Shown here piece by piece: positions 16,872-25,741 of a stretch of 64,000 nucleotides of DNA. How positions within the stretch are numbered: the stretch's first letter is position 1; every line of letters begins with the position of its first letter. Source of the stretch: Halobacillus faecis (GTDB lineage: Bacteria; Bacillota; Bacilli; Bacillales; Halobacillaceae); contig NZ_BJYD01000006.1 of NCBI RefSeq assembly GCF_007991335.1, forward strand, positions 243,239 to 307,238. Direction: 5' to 3'. The position numbers and the translations under genes are program-made. The notes under the pieces are model-generated. The model did not search any database. It had not been told where the DNA came from and was given only the letters and a program-made list of their open reading frames with translations.

Positions 16872-18107
16872 TTGAAGATCAATCAAAAAAGATTTCAGGA
16901 ACACATCGAAACCCTAGCCAAAATCGGAAAGATTGGAGAAACCGGTGTCTGCCGCCTCGCACATTCAAAAGAAGATCGAGAAGCTGTCGATGTTGTCCGT
17001 CTCTGGATGGAAGAAGCCGGACTGGATACACACATCGATGGATTTGGAAACTTAGTTGGTCGTATCGAAGGAAAAGAAAAAGATAAACCGATCCTCATGT
17101 TAGGTTCCCACATTGACTCCCAACCTTATGGCGGGCGCTATGACGGAACGTTAGGTGCTTTAGGCGCTATTGAAGTTGTACATACGATGAAAGAAGAAGG
17201 CATCACCCCCAACCGCTCCATTGAGGTGATCTGTTTTGCTGACGAAGAAGGGTCAAGGTTCAATAAAGGCGTTTTTGGCGTCCGTGGAATCATCGGCCAG
17301 CTCGAAGAAGGCGAACTCGAACGAAAAGATAAAAATGGAGTGACCCGCTTAGAGGCTCTCAGAGAATTCGGCGTGGAACCAGATTTGAGCCAAAGTCCTG
17401 TCTATAAACCTGGCGATATTGAAGCTTTCCTTGAACTCCATATTGAACAGGGACCTGTCCTCGAATCCCAGGACAAACCCGTTGGAATCGTATCGGCCAT
17501 ATCCGGTCCGATCTGGCTGACGGTGACTCTTGAAGGTTTTGCTGGCCACGCAGGATCCGTGCCAATGAACTTGAGGCAGGATGCGTTTCTTGGAGCCTCC
17601 ATCATTACAAAAGAGTTTAATGAACTTGTCCGCAATGAAGGCACGCCGAATACAGTCGGTACCGTTGGCAGTGTCCAGACTTTCCCGAACTCCCGCAACA
17701 TCATCCCTGAAAAAGTCGAGTTCACGATTGACCTTCGCGATATTGACTTGGATGCCCGCACAAAACTCGAAAAGAAACTGTATGAAATCATCGAACGCAC
17801 GAGCAAAGAACTGAACCTTGAATACTCAATCAGTGAAGACACACGCAGTGATCCACGCTATTGCGCAGACTGGATTAAAGACATCATGAAAACAGAAGAC
17901 GAACAACTCGGTTACGATTCACCAACCTTGATGAGCGGACCTTTTCACGATGCCTTATTCATGTCCTATATCAGTGATTACGGTATGATTTTTGTCCGTT
18001 GTGAAAAAGGCATCAGCCACAACCCGTTGGAGTTTGCCGAAATGGAGGACATGGAAAAGGGCGTGGAACTTCTTTATCACACAGCGATGAACATCGCTCA
18101 GTCTTAA
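16872..18107 (+). CDS. Zn-dependent amidase, N-carbamoyl-L-amino-acid hydrolase/hydantoinase family
   Basis: An M20-fold binuclear metal amidase of 411 residues. Metal ligands can be assigned in GSHIDSQPYGGRYDGTLG (His, Asp), DEEGSRF (Glu), LHIEQGPVLE (His) and SHNPLEF near the C-terminus (His). The insert domain has FAGHAGSVPMNLRQDA. Relatives hydrolyse N-carbamoyl amino acids, ureidoglycolate or allantoate. The start is TTG at 16872 with GGAGGAG nine bases upstream. It heads a four-gene operon with an amidohydrolase, DUF3311 protein and Na+ symporter, suggesting uptake and stepwise hydrolysis of an N-substituted compound. The exact substrate is unknown. Confidence 0.88.
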   Translation: MKINQKRFQEHIETLAKIGKIGETGVCRLAHSKEDREAVDVVRLWMEEAGLDTHIDGFGNLVGRIEGKEKDKPILMLGSHIDSQPYGGRYDGTLGALGAIEVVHTMKEEGITPNRSIEVICFADEEGSRFNKGVFGVRGIIGQLEEGELERKDKNGVTRLEALREFGVEPDLSQSPVYKPGDIEAFLELHIEQGPVLESQDKPVGIVSAISGPIWLTVTLEGFAGHAGSVPMNLRQDAFLGASIITKEFNELVRNEGTPNTVGTVGSVQTFPNSRNIIPEKVEFTIDLRDIDLDARTKLEKKLYEIIERTSKELNLEYSISEDTRSDPRYCADWIKDIMKTEDEQLGYDSPTLMSGPFHDALFMSYISDYGMIFVRCEKGISHNPLEFAEMEDMEKGVELLYHTAMNIAQS

Positions 18108-18122
18108 ATGGAGGGAGATGAA

Positions 18123-19733
18123 ATGAAAGCAACCAAAGTATTCATCAATGGAGAAGTCATCACCGCCGATCAGTCAGGCACCGTTCATGAAGCCCTAGCT
18201 GTCAAAGGAGAGCGTATTCTCCAAGTTGGAACAACGACCGACATTATGGAACGGTGCGATGCTCATACAGAGATCATTGATTTGAATGGAAAAAGTCTGC
18301 TTCCCGGATTCAACGATGCCCATGCCCACCTCGAGTTATACGGCACCAATCAGCTCGGCGTCAACTTGAAGCAGGAGGATTCCATAGAATCTATCATTGA
18401 AAAACTTCAAATGCGGGCTGAGGAAACACCCTCTGGAGAATGGATCCGCGGATGGGGTTACAATCAGAACACACTGCTCGAAGATCGCCATCTGACCAAA
18501 TGGGATTTGGACAAAGTGTCCACGTCCCACCCCATCATTGTCGTACGCACGTGTGGTCATATATCATGTGTGAACAGCAAAGCTCTAGAAATGGCAGGTC
18601 TCACGTCACAAACACCGAACCCTCCCGGTGGCACCTATCACAGAGATAATGAGGAACTTACCGGTCTATTGCTAGAAGCCGCCCATATGGAGATGTTCCA
18701 GCTTGCTGATTATTCAGAAGCAGAGGTGATGCTCGGACTGCAAATCGCCTCGGACCATTTTTCACAAAACGGAATAACGAGTGTCCATGATGCAGGTGGA
18801 TACGGCACCAAACACATCCGTTATTTACAAAAGGCAGCCCAAGAAGGAAAGATTACACAGCGACTCTATGTCATGTATGGTTCCCTCTACGATTCTCCAT
18901 CCGTTGTCAAAGCAGGTGTAGAGAGCGGCATCATGACAGGACTCGGAGACGATACATTTAAAGTCGGCCCTGCGAAAGTTTTTATTGATGGAAGCAGCAG
19001 CGGTCCGACATGCAAAACCCGTGATCCATATAAAAGTAATCCAAATGATTCTGGAATTCTATATATGAACCAAAACGAATTAGACCGACATCTCCTACCG
19101 GCGCATAAACAAGGATGGCAGATCACCGCACACGCTATGGGGGACGAAGCCGTACATATGCTGCTGACCACAATTGAGCGAGCGCTCAATCACAGTGGGA
19201 ATATTAACCATCGTCACAGACTTGAGCATGCAGGGATCACTCCCCCTGACCTTGTAGAAAGGATAAAATCGACCCTTGCTGTCCCCATTCCAAACCCTGC
19301 TTTTCTTTACGAATTTGGGGATGGATATATCAACGATTACGGCGACAGAGTCCACCACTTTTTCCCGTTAAAAAGTTACGTGGATCAGAACATCCCGTTT
19401 GCCATCGGCTCTGATAGCCCGATTACAACGGTGAATCCGCTGATCGGCATCCACGCAGCCGTCAATCGGACAAGCAAACACGGCCACCCTGTAGGGCAAA
19501 ACCAATCCATTACGGTCGAAGAAGCGATCCGTGCTTATACATGGGCAGGGGCTTATGCCAGTAATGAGGAAGATTTAAAAGGAACCTTAGAACCAGACAA
19601 GTACGCGGATCTTGTGATTCTCGATCAATCCATTTTGCGTTGTCCTTCCCTCCAACTGAAGGAGATCCAAGTAGAAATGACGATTCTAAATGGAGATATC
19701 GTGTTTGAAAAACAAAAGGAGGATGCCCATTGA
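18123..19733 (+). CDS. YtcJ-like metal-dependent amidohydrolase
   Basis: A 536-residue amidohydrolase of the YtcJ/N-substituted formamide deformylase group. GFNDAHAHLELYG carries the HxH metal motif; DAGGYGT, ITAHAMGDEAVH, HRLEHAG and IGSDSPITTVNPL give the remaining ligands and catalytic aspartate. It starts at the second ATG (18123), which has GGAGGGAG eight bases before it; the frame begins at 18108. Together with the upstream amidase, it could remove a formyl or acyl group before or after carbamoyl hydrolysis. The stop overlaps the start of the next gene. Confidence 0.85.
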   Translation: MKATKVFINGEVITADQSGTVHEALAVKGERILQVGTTTDIMERCDAHTEIIDLNGKSLLPGFNDAHAHLELYGTNQLGVNLKQEDSIESIIEKLQMRAEETPSGEWIRGWGYNQNTLLEDRHLTKWDLDKVSTSHPIIVVRTCGHISCVNSKALEMAGLTSQTPNPPGGTYHRDNEELTGLLLEAAHMEMFQLADYSEAEVMLGLQIASDHFSQNGITSVHDAGGYGTKHIRYLQKAAQEGKITQRLYVMYGSLYDSPSVVKAGVESGIMTGLGDDTFKVGPAKVFIDGSSSGPTCKTRDPYKSNPNDSGILYMNQNELDRHLLPAHKQGWQITAHAMGDEAVHMLLTTIERALNHSGNINHRHRLEHAGITPPDLVERIKSTLAVPIPNPAFLYEFGDGYINDYGDRVHHFFPLKSYVDQNIPFAIGSDSPITTVNPLIGIHAAVNRTSKHGHPVGQNQSITVEEAIRAYTWAGAYASNEEDLKGTLEPDKYADLVILDQSILRCPSLQLKEIQVEMTILNGDIVFEKQKEDAH

Positions 19734-19951
19734 CCAAGCAAAAGTTTATTAAAATATACTGTCTTTCTTTAACCATCCCATTTTTACTTCTCGTCTTCCC
19801 GTTGTTCTCCATCGCCAACAGGGAAACACCATTCATTATCGGTTTACCTTTTTCAGTATTCTGGGTCATTTTTTGGATCGTTGTCACGTTCATCATCGTC
19901 TTATTCCTATACAAAATCGATCCTGACAAAGACGAAAAGGAGGTCCACTAA
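19730..19951 (+). CDS. DUF3311-type small membrane protein
   Basis: A 73-residue protein with two membrane segments (about residues 9-28 and 36-61) and a short charged C-terminus (YKIDPDKDEKEVH). The TTG start is placed 7 bases after GGAGG and overlaps the upstream stop. Such proteins almost always precede an SSS symporter, as here (stop and next ATG adjoin), and are thought to be an accessory subunit of it. Confidence 0.8.
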   Translation: MTKQKFIKIYCLSLTIPFLLLVFPLFSIANRETPFIIGLPFSVFWVIFWIVVTFIIVLFLYKIDPDKDEKEVH

Positions 19952-21421
19952 ATGGCACAATGGCAAATTGCAATGATCATGATGATCGGTTATCTCGTCG
20001 TCGCTTTATTCATCGGAGTTTTAGCTGGCCGTAACCAGGACAAAAGTTCACTAGAAGAATTCACCACAGCGAAAGGGAATCTCGGGCTATTCGTCATGTG
20101 GTTCCTCATGGGTGGAGCCGTTTTCAGCGCCTTCTCCTTCCTTGGCGCACCAGGATGGGCCTTTTCCCGCGGTGCACCAGCTTTGTACATCATCACCTAT
20201 ACTGCCTTCGCCATCTTGCCTTGGTATATCATTGGCCCGAAAATCGGTGCCATTGGCCGCAAGCACAACATCTATACGGTCGCCGGGTTTTTACAGCTGC
20301 GCTACTCCAGCCGTGTGATTGCCATGATTATCGGAATTGTCGCTTTACTGGCTTCCATCCAGTACTTGGCCACACAAATGAAAGGGATGGCCTATATCTT
20401 CAACATCATGACAGAAGGACGGATTCCATTCTGGCTTGGTGCGCTGCTTTCTTACGGAATCGTCGTCGTCTACGTAGCTACCGGTGGACTTAGGGCGGCT
20501 GCCTGGTCTGATGTATTTCAAGGAATTCTCATGATCGTCATTTCCTGGACGGTCGGGCTAACAATCGTCAATCAGCTTCACGACAGTGTGCCGAACATGT
20601 TCCGTAATCTGACCCAGGACAACCCGGGCTTTCTGCAAATCGGTGCCGAAGGATCAACGATGTCCATGATGGCCTACACCACCACCATACTGGTATCAAC
20701 CATCGGGTTTCTCATGTGGCCGCACTTGTTTTCAAAATCCTATGCCACAAAAGCACGTACCATCAAGAAAACCGTGCTCGTCTATCCGATGTTTGCCTTG
20801 TTCCTAATCCCGCTCCTGTTTGTCGGGTTCTCTGCTGTCAACGTCATCCAATCCGACCAAATCGGTTCACCGGATGAAATTCTACCCTACTTGATTACAA
20901 CGGTTCTCACATTGCCGGGCTGGGTGTATGGCCTTGTCGGTGCTGGTGCGCTTGCTGCAGCCATGAGTACTGCAGATGCCATCACGCACAGTGCATCCCT
21001 TGAGTTTACAGATGGCTTGATCCGCAACGTCAAAAGAGATCTATCATCGAAAGCAACCCTTTTAATCATGAGGATCGGCGTTTTTGTCATCGGTGGACTC
21101 GCCTATTTCATTACCGTCTTCGGCGGACAGGGATTGATTGCCCTCCTCCTCGGAGCCTACGGATCAATCGTCCAATTCGCCCCAGGGGTGTACGGTGCTT
21201 TATATTCGAAAAAAATCACTGCTCCCGCTGTCATTACAGGGTTAATCTCAGGTACCGTCGTCAACTATTACTTCCAGCTTATTGCGGACGCTCCACCATT
21301 GGATATTAATCCTGGTATCCTCGGCTTAATCGTCAACGTTGGACTCGTCGTCCTGATCAGTGCTTTTTCTCAAGGAAAAGAAATGCCAATGGCAGAGGAG
21401 TATAGAAAAATCGGTTCATAA
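19952..21421 (+). CDS. Sodium:solute symporter (SSS family)
   Basis: A 489-residue protein with about 13 membrane helices. FLMGGAVFSAFSFLGAPGWAF and ATGGLRAAAWSDVFQG are SSS signature segments around helices 2 and 6, and AGALAAAMSTADAITHS near residue 335 is the Na+ site region. It is the last gene of the amidase operon and probably imports the compound that the two hydrolases process. AAAGGAGGTCCACTAA leads into the ATG. Ends at a strong terminator. Confidence 0.9.
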   Translation: MAQWQIAMIMMIGYLVVALFIGVLAGRNQDKSSLEEFTTAKGNLGLFVMWFLMGGAVFSAFSFLGAPGWAFSRGAPALYIITYTAFAILPWYIIGPKIGAIGRKHNIYTVAGFLQLRYSSRVIAMIIGIVALLASIQYLATQMKGMAYIFNIMTEGRIPFWLGALLSYGIVVVYVATGGLRAAAWSDVFQGILMIVISWTVGLTIVNQLHDSVPNMFRNLTQDNPGFLQIGAEGSTMSMMAYTTTILVSTIGFLMWPHLFSKSYATKARTIKKTVLVYPMFALFLIPLLFVGFSAVNVIQSDQIGSPDEILPYLITTVLTLPGWVYGLVGAGALAAAMSTADAITHSASLEFTDGLIRNVKRDLSSKATLLIMRIGVFVIGGLAYFITVFGGQGLIALLLGAYGSIVQFAPGVYGALYSKKITAPAVITGLISGTVVNYYFQLIADAPPLDINPGILGLIVNVGLVVLISAFSQGKEMPMAEEYRKIGS

Positions 21422-21422
21422 T

Positions 21423-21462
21423 AAAAAGGACGCTGAGTTTACTAAACTCAGCGTCCTTTTTC
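21423..21462 (+). terminator. Terminator of the amidase-symporter operon
   Basis: A near-perfect 17-bp stem, GGACGCTGAGTTTA with TAAACTCAGCGTCC flanked by A and T runs. Confidence 0.95.
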
Positions 21463-21519
21463 ATGAATAATCAAGCGGGGGCAATCTCTGCAAAGATAAA
21501 CATCAAGAAGAGGGACCCG

Positions 21520-21560
21520 AAAAGAATAGCCCTTGTGACTTTGATAGGACAAGGGTGCTT
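21520..21560 (-). terminator. Terminator after the histidine phosphatase
   Basis: On the minus strand CCCTTGT and ACAAGGG form a 7-bp stem followed by CTATTCTTTT, immediately after the stop codon. Confidence 0.6.
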
Positions 21561-21561
21561 G

Positions 21562-22122
21562 CTACACCCTCAATCTTATCCAACCCGTCTCTTTCGGGAA
21601 GTCCTCACGAGTCAGTATCCTCCCTTCGATCCATTGCCTGTACGCCGTCATGGTACCATCATGCGTAACAACAAAAACGCGGTCTTTCGCTTGTTGTTTA
21701 CACCAATGAATCAGTTCAGAAGCCACATCTCCAAAGTTCTCTTCAGGGATTTCGTTAATCCCCGCTTCCCATCGTTCACCAATCAAGTGAAAGTCCGGAA
21801 ATTCAGCAGACACCTGCTTTTCACCTAGTGTCCGATCGCAAGGTAGAGTTCTCCATTTCTTCTTCTGTGGAAACATCCGAGGACCAACGGCAGGAGACAC
21901 AACCCTCCTGCATGGAATGTCTTCACTCCAGATATCAGCCGTTTGTAAAGTTCTTACCGTCGGGCTGACGATAAGTAGATCATCAGAAGTCAGCGGCCAT
22001 GTTTCTTGTAATTCCTTTGCTTGGTTTTCTCCACCTTTTGTTAATGCCGGGTGGAGGATATGTAATCCATCCGGCTTTTTTGTATGTTCCCCTTCCCCAT
22101 GACGGACAAATATAAGCTCCAT
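21562..22122 (-). CDS. Histidine phosphatase (phosphoglycerate mutase-like) family protein
   Basis: A 186-residue cytosolic phosphatase. LIFVRHGEGEHT at the N-terminus contains the catalytic RHG histidine; SPTVRTLQTA supplies the second arginine and VVTHDGTM the second histidine. GGAGGGAG precedes the ATG. The motifs are complete, so an active phosphatase is likely, but members range from sugar phosphatases to nucleotide enzymes. Monocistronic. Confidence 0.85.
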   Translation of the reverse strand: MELIFVRHGEGEHTKKPDGLHILHPALTKGGENQAKELQETWPLTSDDLLIVSPTVRTLQTADIWSEDIPCRRVVSPAVGPRMFPQKKKWRTLPCDRTLGEKQVSAEFPDFHLIGERWEAGINEIPEENFGDVASELIHWCKQQAKDRVFVVTHDGTMTAYRQWIEGRILTREDFPKETGWIRLRV

Positions 22123-22169
22123 GATCTCCCTCCTTTTAGGATACTTTCAATCTAAATCTTCTTACATAG

Positions 22170-22512
22170 CTAAGGATTGTATATACCAAGAAGTAACATC
22201 CAGGCACACCCGATGATAAAAGCCTTAACCATAAGCTCCTCTCCCCTTTCTAGTGAGGAAGTAACCATGACCACCCCACTTAAGCCAAGACTTATGAGCG
22301 TATAATAGGAAAAGCGTTGCCACCATTTTTGCCTATACCATGCACAGGCGATGAAAATAGATAAAGGGATTCCTAAGTAGACATAAATTGGGAACGCGAA
22401 CAAAAATATAGGGGCTGAAACATCCCCTTTACCAGTCGAAAAGAAGTTTAACGTGATTGATAGAATGATGGATGAAAAGAAAGCGGCAAGTATCCCTATA
22501 GATTTTCATCAT
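22170..22512 (-). pseudogene. Small membrane protein gene with a frameshift near its start
   Basis: The long frame to 22,170 encodes IYVYLGIPLSIFIACAWYRQ... with three membrane segments. In the same frame, conceptual translation continues upstream through KSIGILAAFFSSIILSITLNFF, a clear first membrane helix, but hits stop codons there, while ATGATG at 22,507-22,512 is in another frame. Removing one A from the AAAA after ATGATG restores MMKSIGILAAFF. So the gene appears broken by a single-base insertion, or there is a sequencing error. Without it, a TTG at 22,403 would give a 77-residue truncated product. No family recognised. Confidence 0.6.
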
Positions 22513-22601
22513 ACATCCCCCCACCCTGACTTTTTGAACGTAATGTTATTTCCCGAGCAATATTTATCCATACTGTTACACATCCTATGATTTATTTTTA
22601 A

Positions 22602-22634
22602 CAAAAAAAAGATGGAGCCTCCTCCACCCTTTTT
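22602..22634 (-). terminator. Terminator of the panF operon
   Basis: On the minus strand GGTGGAG and CTCCATC pair (one G-U) and are followed by a run of eight T. Confidence 0.75.
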
Positions 22635-22640
22635 GATATG

Positions 22641-24107
22641 TTAAGCACTCCACAGTTTTTGGAACACGTGTTCCTGAATGTCCGCATGCCGTTTCACCGT
22701 CAATAAGCTAAACAGGATGTAGGCCAGCAGACTCAAAAGTACGGGCAGGACCACTGTATGCATCCCGAACGCCTGAGGCATAAAGCTATGAAATAAGATA
22801 TAGCTTCCTACCCCTGTCAAAATAGAAGCAATGGCTCCACTAGCATTGCCTTTTTTCCAGTACAGCCCCATGATGACAGGCCAAATGAAGGCTGCTTCTA
22901 GCCCGCCGAAAGCAAATAAGTTCAACCAGATCAGTAAATCCGGTGGCTGAACCGCCATAGCAAATACGAGAATTCCAATAACAGCGGTGACGGAAATACT
23001 TAGTCTCTTCACCTTCTTCGCACTTGCCTCGGGGTTTACATAGTTCAAATATACATCTTTCACCACTGCTGAACTGACAAGCAGGAGGAGAGAATCGACA
23101 GTCGACATGATGGCGGCCATCGGAGCAGCAAGCACAATCCCTGCCAGCCAGGCGGGCAGCACCTCCATTGCAATTCGCGGCATGACCGTATCTCCGACTT
23201 CAATTCCAGGAAGGACAGGTCTAGCAAAGACACCTGTCAAGTGCATGCCGAGCATGATGACACCGACCACAACAGTACCGATAATCAAAGCCCTGTGCAT
23301 CCCGCGTGAGCTTTTATAGCTCATAGCACGGACAGCGACTTGTGGGAGACCGACTACACCGACACCCACAAGAATCCAGAAGGACGATACATACACGGGC
23401 GTAAGGGAACGATCCGCTCCGTACGGTGAAATTAAATCCGGGTTCTCTGCAGCAAGATCGGAGATGATGTTGTCAATCCCGCCTCCAGCAATAATCGTGC
23501 CGACCAAAATGATCATTGTCCCAAAAAACATGATAATGCCCTGCACAGTATCTGTAATCGCAACAGCACGAAACCCACCAATAATCACGTAAACAAGCAC
23601 GGAAACAGCAAAAATGAACAAGGCTGCCGTGTAGGAAAGGCCTGTAAACGATTCAATCAGCCGTGCGCCTCCGACCCACTGGGCCGCCATCGCCGAAAAC
23701 AAGAAAATGATAATACTTGCAGCAGATAGGATGACTACCCACTTACTCTGATACCGTTCCCTCAAGAAATCAACAAGCGTGACCGCACGAATTTTTCTTG
23801 CCATGATGGCGAACTTCTTTCCAAGTACCGACAGGACAAAATAACCCGTCGCAAGCTGAGTCATGGAAAGCAATACCCAGCCAAGGCCGACGGTGTAAGC
23901 AACTCCAGGCCCGCCTACAAAGCTGCTTGCACTTCCATAAGTAGCGACCATCGTCATCGCTAAAATGAATCCACCAAGCTGACGACTTCCTAAAAAATAT
24001 TCCTGCAGGAAATCCGCACTCGACTTTAAGTATTTCGAAGCATAAAAACCAATAAAAAATATGATGACTAAAAATAGGATCAGCGGTATAACAACACCCC
24101 AATTCAT
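22641..24107 (-). CDS. panF: Sodium/pantothenate symporter
   Basis: An SSS-family transporter of 488 residues with about 13 helices. ATYGSASSFVGGPGVAY, GGFRAVAITDTVQG and APMAAIMSTVDSLLLL are characteristic of PanF, which imports pantothenate for coenzyme A synthesis with Na+. It follows a YhdT-like DUF997 protein whose stop overlaps its ATG by four bases; the yhdT-panF pair is conserved in bacteria, which strengthens the call. A terminator follows. Confidence 0.88.
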   Translation of the reverse strand: MNWGVVIPLILFLVIIFFIGFYASKYLKSSADFLQEYFLGSRQLGGFILAMTMVATYGSASSFVGGPGVAYTVGLGWVLLSMTQLATGYFVLSVLGKKFAIMARKIRAVTLVDFLRERYQSKWVVILSAASIIIFLFSAMAAQWVGGARLIESFTGLSYTAALFIFAVSVLVYVIIGGFRAVAITDTVQGIIMFFGTMIILVGTIIAGGGIDNIISDLAAENPDLISPYGADRSLTPVYVSSFWILVGVGVVGLPQVAVRAMSYKSSRGMHRALIIGTVVVGVIMLGMHLTGVFARPVLPGIEVGDTVMPRIAMEVLPAWLAGIVLAAPMAAIMSTVDSLLLLVSSAVVKDVYLNYVNPEASAKKVKRLSISVTAVIGILVFAMAVQPPDLLIWLNLFAFGGLEAAFIWPVIMGLYWKKGNASGAIASILTGVGSYILFHSFMPQAFGMHTVVLPVLLSLLAYILFSLLTVKRHADIQEHVFQKLWSA

Positions 24108-24385
24108 TTTTCATCCTCCTCATCCAACGGTACTTCTTTAAATAAGAATCTGACCGCAAGAATCACAAGAAGAAAGATGAGGACTGTGACGGCGATACAA
24201 CTATAAAAAAACCAGGCGGGAAAACCAAAAATGTAGTCATACTCCTCCACGGGCCCGGATCCGAGACCATAGGCAAACCCATACCAAAGAATAAAGTTTA
24301 CAGTAACAAGCGCGACTCCGATCAACGCCTCTTTATTCGCAATTTTATACCGCGGATCTTCCATCCGCTTATCTTGATGATTCAT
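24104..24385 (-). CDS. YhdT family (DUF997) membrane protein
   Basis: A 93-residue protein with two membrane segments (about residues 23-42 and 57-81) and an acidic tail. The start at 24385 has AAGGGGGA eight bases upstream; the frame opens at 24406. Members of this family sit immediately before panF and probably assist the symporter. Translationally coupled to panF by an ATGA overlap. Confidence 0.82.
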   Translation of the reverse strand: MNHQDKRMEDPRYKIANKEALIGVALVTVNFILWYGFAYGLGSGPVEEYDYIFGFPAWFFYSCIAVTVLIFLLVILAVRFLFKEVPLDEEDEK

Positions 24386-24662
24386 AGAATATTCCCCCTT
24401 GACCATCCAAATGTCTAGTTATCTCTGTATTTGTCCGGTGCTGCCTTCTTGTTTTCTCCTTTTCCAAGCTTACCGAAAAATCGCTTCTCTGTCTGCACCC
24501 TTTTTTTACAAAAACGTGCTACTCCAACCTTTCCAGACATAAAGTATGAATGGTCCATTTTAAGTTAAACTTGACTATGTTTGGATTAGAAAACTTTTGC
24601 TTGCGTAAACAGCTGCATCATGTAAAATAAATATATTAATAGTTAAAAAGGGAGTGCGCCGA

Positions 24663-24965
24663 ATGCAAAGACACTCAGCCTTGTTCATAGTCATCCTGCT
24701 TCTTAGTTTTGCATTGCCGTTCACATACGGTGAGCACCACAGCGGCTATTTCAAAGGCGACGTCCAAGAAAGCACTCTACTTGAAACCACGCCCTCAAAC
24801 GATGATCAAACAGACAAAACGTTTGTCATTCCAGCTTTATTCGGATTTCTGTGGATCCTACATTTGTGTACGAACGTTCCATCAACACCTATGAGGGCCA
24901 TCCGCAAGTTATTCTTTTTGAACCCTGTATTCTATCAGTCCAATTATGTGATTCATAACCTTTGA
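24663..24965 (+). CDS. Hypothetical membrane/secreted protein
   Basis: A 100-residue protein starting at an ATG with AAAGGGAG eight bases before it (a GTG three codons earlier is an alternative). An N-terminal hydrophobic stretch (residues 6-22, followed by TYG) looks like a signal sequence; a polar Thr/Asp-rich middle is followed by a second hydrophobic segment (about 55-70). Not recognised. A 38-residue membrane peptide gene follows 39 bases later, before a shared terminator, so the two form a small operon. Confidence 0.55.
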   Translation: MQRHSALFIVILLLSFALPFTYGEHHSGYFKGDVQESTLLETTPSNDDQTDKTFVIPALFGFLWILHLCTNVPSTPMRAIRKLFFLNPVFYQSNYVIHNL

Positions 24966-25004
24966 TGTTGTCCGAACAGCCAACAATCAAAGGAGGTTTC
25001 ACCC

Positions 25005-25121
25005 ATGTTATGGTTCAGAATGATTATGATCGGAATGTTCTCGTTGACAGCTTTGTCTCTATTATCTTATCAGGGAACAGAAATCTACCATGCTTTCCTC
25101 GAATTTTTCAGCAAAAAATAA
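25005..25121 (+). CDS. 38-residue single-pass membrane peptide
   Basis: ATG at 25005 follows AGGAGG with an ideal 8-base spacer. The product starts MLWFRMIMIGMFSLTALSLL, one hydrophobic helix, and ends HAFLEFFSKK. It is followed five bases later by a strong terminator. Strong translation signal plus immediate termination argue for a real gene below usual annotation length. Function unknown. Confidence 0.65.
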   Translation: MLWFRMIMIGMFSLTALSLLSYQGTEIYHAFLEFFSKK

Positions 25122-25126
25122 ATATA

Positions 25127-25158
25127 GACCCATACGCGATTCACGCGTATGGGTTTTG
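25127..25158 (+). terminator. Terminator after small membrane gene pair
   Basis: A perfect 10-bp stem CCCATACGCG/CGCGTATGGG with a 5-base loop, then TTTTG. Confidence 0.9.
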
Positions 25159-25686
25159 TTATAGCCGTTTCTCCAGCTGAATATCTCTAGGTTCCCGGGC
25201 ATAGATCGTTGGATGAATTTCTTTGGCAGGCACACACCCCATCTTCTGATAGAACCTTTGTGTCTCCACCGAGGGATGGGCCCCTATATACAATTTCTCC
25301 GCTCCCAGAGCTTTAGCGACCTCTCCCGCTTTCTGAAAGAGTCTTTTCCCTATCCCTTGACCGCGAAGATCCCGCGTTACGTGTATGTAAGATAATTCCC
25401 TATACCGGGATTTTTCACCAAAAGAAGCCGGCTCAATAACTGCAAAACCTTGGACTTGCTGCTCTTTCATAACGGTCACGACAGCTCCTCCGTTCATGCT
25501 CACAAATCGGAAGTGATGGATAATCTCTTGTTTATTCTCGAGAGTCCAATCTTCTTCAAATGAATCGGATTCTTCCACGATTTCTCCTGAGTCATCCACC
25601 AACACCCGGTCTGTCTTCTGATACCTATGAAAAGTGTCTAACATGTGAAGATGCATGTCATACACCTTCAATTGTAAAACCTCCAT
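25159..25686 (-). CDS. GNAT family N-acetyltransferase
   Basis: A 175-residue acetyltransferase. ELSYIHVTRDLRGQGIGKRLFQKAGEVA contains the acetyl-CoA loop (RGQGIG) near residue 110, followed by the β5-α4 segment GAEKLYIGAHPSVETQRFYQKMGC. GGAGGG precedes the ATG. Substrate unknown. It is separated by a terminator from the next upstream genes, so it is probably monocistronic. Confidence 0.85.
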   Translation of the reverse strand: MEVLQLKVYDMHLHMLDTFHRYQKTDRVLVDDSGEIVEESDSFEEDWTLENKQEIIHHFRFVSMNGGAVVTVMKEQQVQGFAVIEPASFGEKSRYRELSYIHVTRDLRGQGIGKRLFQKAGEVAKALGAEKLYIGAHPSVETQRFYQKMGCVPAKEIHPTIYAREPRDIQLEKRL

Positions 25687-25706
25687 AGACTTCCCTCCTA
25701 GTCGCG

Positions 25707-25735
25707 AAAAAGGAGCACCTCTTGCGGTGCTCCTC
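25707..25735 (-). terminator. Terminator after the VOC gene
   Basis: GAGCACC pairs with GGTGCTC; followed on the minus strand by CTTTTTCG. It separates the four-gene run from the GNAT gene. Confidence 0.8.
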
Positions 25736-25741
25736 TTCTCC

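Noticed and set aside
24962..25180. 72-codon plus-strand frame overlapping the 38-residue peptide
   Set aside because: Runs through the terminator hairpin; the 25005 frame has the ribosome binding site and a membrane helix.
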